Source of the DNA: Gammaproteobacteria bacterium | GTDB lineage: Bacteria > Pseudomonadota > Gammaproteobacteria > Steroidobacterales > Steroidobacteraceae | Assembly (NCBI GenBank): GCA_028293725.1 | Contig: JAQGOE010000106.1 | Coordinates: 1 to 5,586 of the forward strand | Length of the DNA stretch: 5,586 nucleotides | Reading direction: 5' to 3' | In this document: positions 5,506 through 5,586 of the stretch, piece by piece | Position numbering within the stretch: the stretch's first letter is position 1 | How the letters are laid out: every line of letters starts with the position of its first letter | The notes under the pieces: generated by a model | The model's input: only the letters and a program-made list of their open reading frames with translations | What the model was told of the DNA's origin: nothing | The model's database searches: none | Program-made: the position numbers and the translations under genes

Positions 5506-5526
5506 GGTGCGATGCGAATCAGGAAC

Positions 5527-5586
5527 TCACAGCGAGTTGAGGAAAGTAACCAGCTGCTGTTTCTCCGCCTCGGTCAGCTCATGGAA
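5527..5586 (-). CDS. C-terminal end of a probable c-type cytochrome (5' part missing)
   Basis: The minus strand holds the last 19 codons of a gene that enters from the right edge, ending F-H-E-L-T-E-A-E-K-Q-Q-L-V-T-F-L-N-S-L and TGA. A final helix of the form L-(S/T)-x-A-E-K-x-x-L-V-x-F-L-x-S-L is typical of c-type cytochromes and di-haem cytochrome c peroxidase-like proteins, in which it packs on the haem domain. No haem motif C-x-x-C-H is within the visible part, so the family call rests on the tail alone. The gene converges on the SDR gene with a terminator hairpin between them. Confidence 0.5.
   Translation of the reverse strand, partial: FHELTEAEKQQLVTFLNSL

Noticed and set aside
1..5586. 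Mobile element, CRISPR array, tRNA or defence system
   Set aside because: No transposase, integrase, regular spaced repeats, tRNA-like folding or defence-type domain was found on either strand.

Overview
The window is GC-rich bacterial DNA from the Pseudomonadota. The codon choice (heavy use of GCG, CTG, CGC), a YqhA-family protein, a Rieske/reductase fusion and a LysR gene divergent from a VOC-SDR pair fit Burkholderiales or Hyphomicrobiales. This assignment is inference from gene style; nothing in the window fixes the genus. No rRNA, tRNA, CRISPR array, insertion sequence or phage gene is visible.

Layout from left to right: (1) the 5' part of a minus-strand gene for an exported ModA-like substrate-binding protein, running off the left edge; (2) a roughly 240-base gap holding its probable promoter with two repeat-bearing palindromes; (3) a minus-strand yqhA-like (UPF0114) inner-membrane protein gene; (4) a roughly 370-base divergent intergenic region with an upstream inverted repeat, a -10-like box and a GC hairpin; (5) a plus-strand 515-residue fusion of a Rieske [2Fe-2S] domain to an FAD/NAD(P)H ferredoxin-reductase module; (6) a convergent minus-strand LysR regulator, only 27 bases away, with a likely terminator lying across its stop codon; (7) a 103-base divergent regulatory gap with a perfect T-N11-A palindrome; (8) a plus-strand two-gene unit, a VOC (glyoxalase-fold) protein followed by an NADP-type short-chain dehydrogenase; (9) a convergent terminator hairpin; (10) the last 19 codons of a minus-strand gene, probably a c-type cytochrome, entering from the right edge.

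The clearest functional unit is the LysR regulator with the divergent VOC-SDR pair: the arrangement and the operator-like palindrome suggest that the regulator controls both itself and a small redox or detoxification operon of unknown substrate. The Rieske-reductase stands alone as a self-contained NAD(P)H-to-[2Fe-2S] electron carrier with no oxygenase partner in view. The window is mostly ordinary chromosomal content; the points most worth checking are regulatory structures in the gaps rather than a new multi-gene system.
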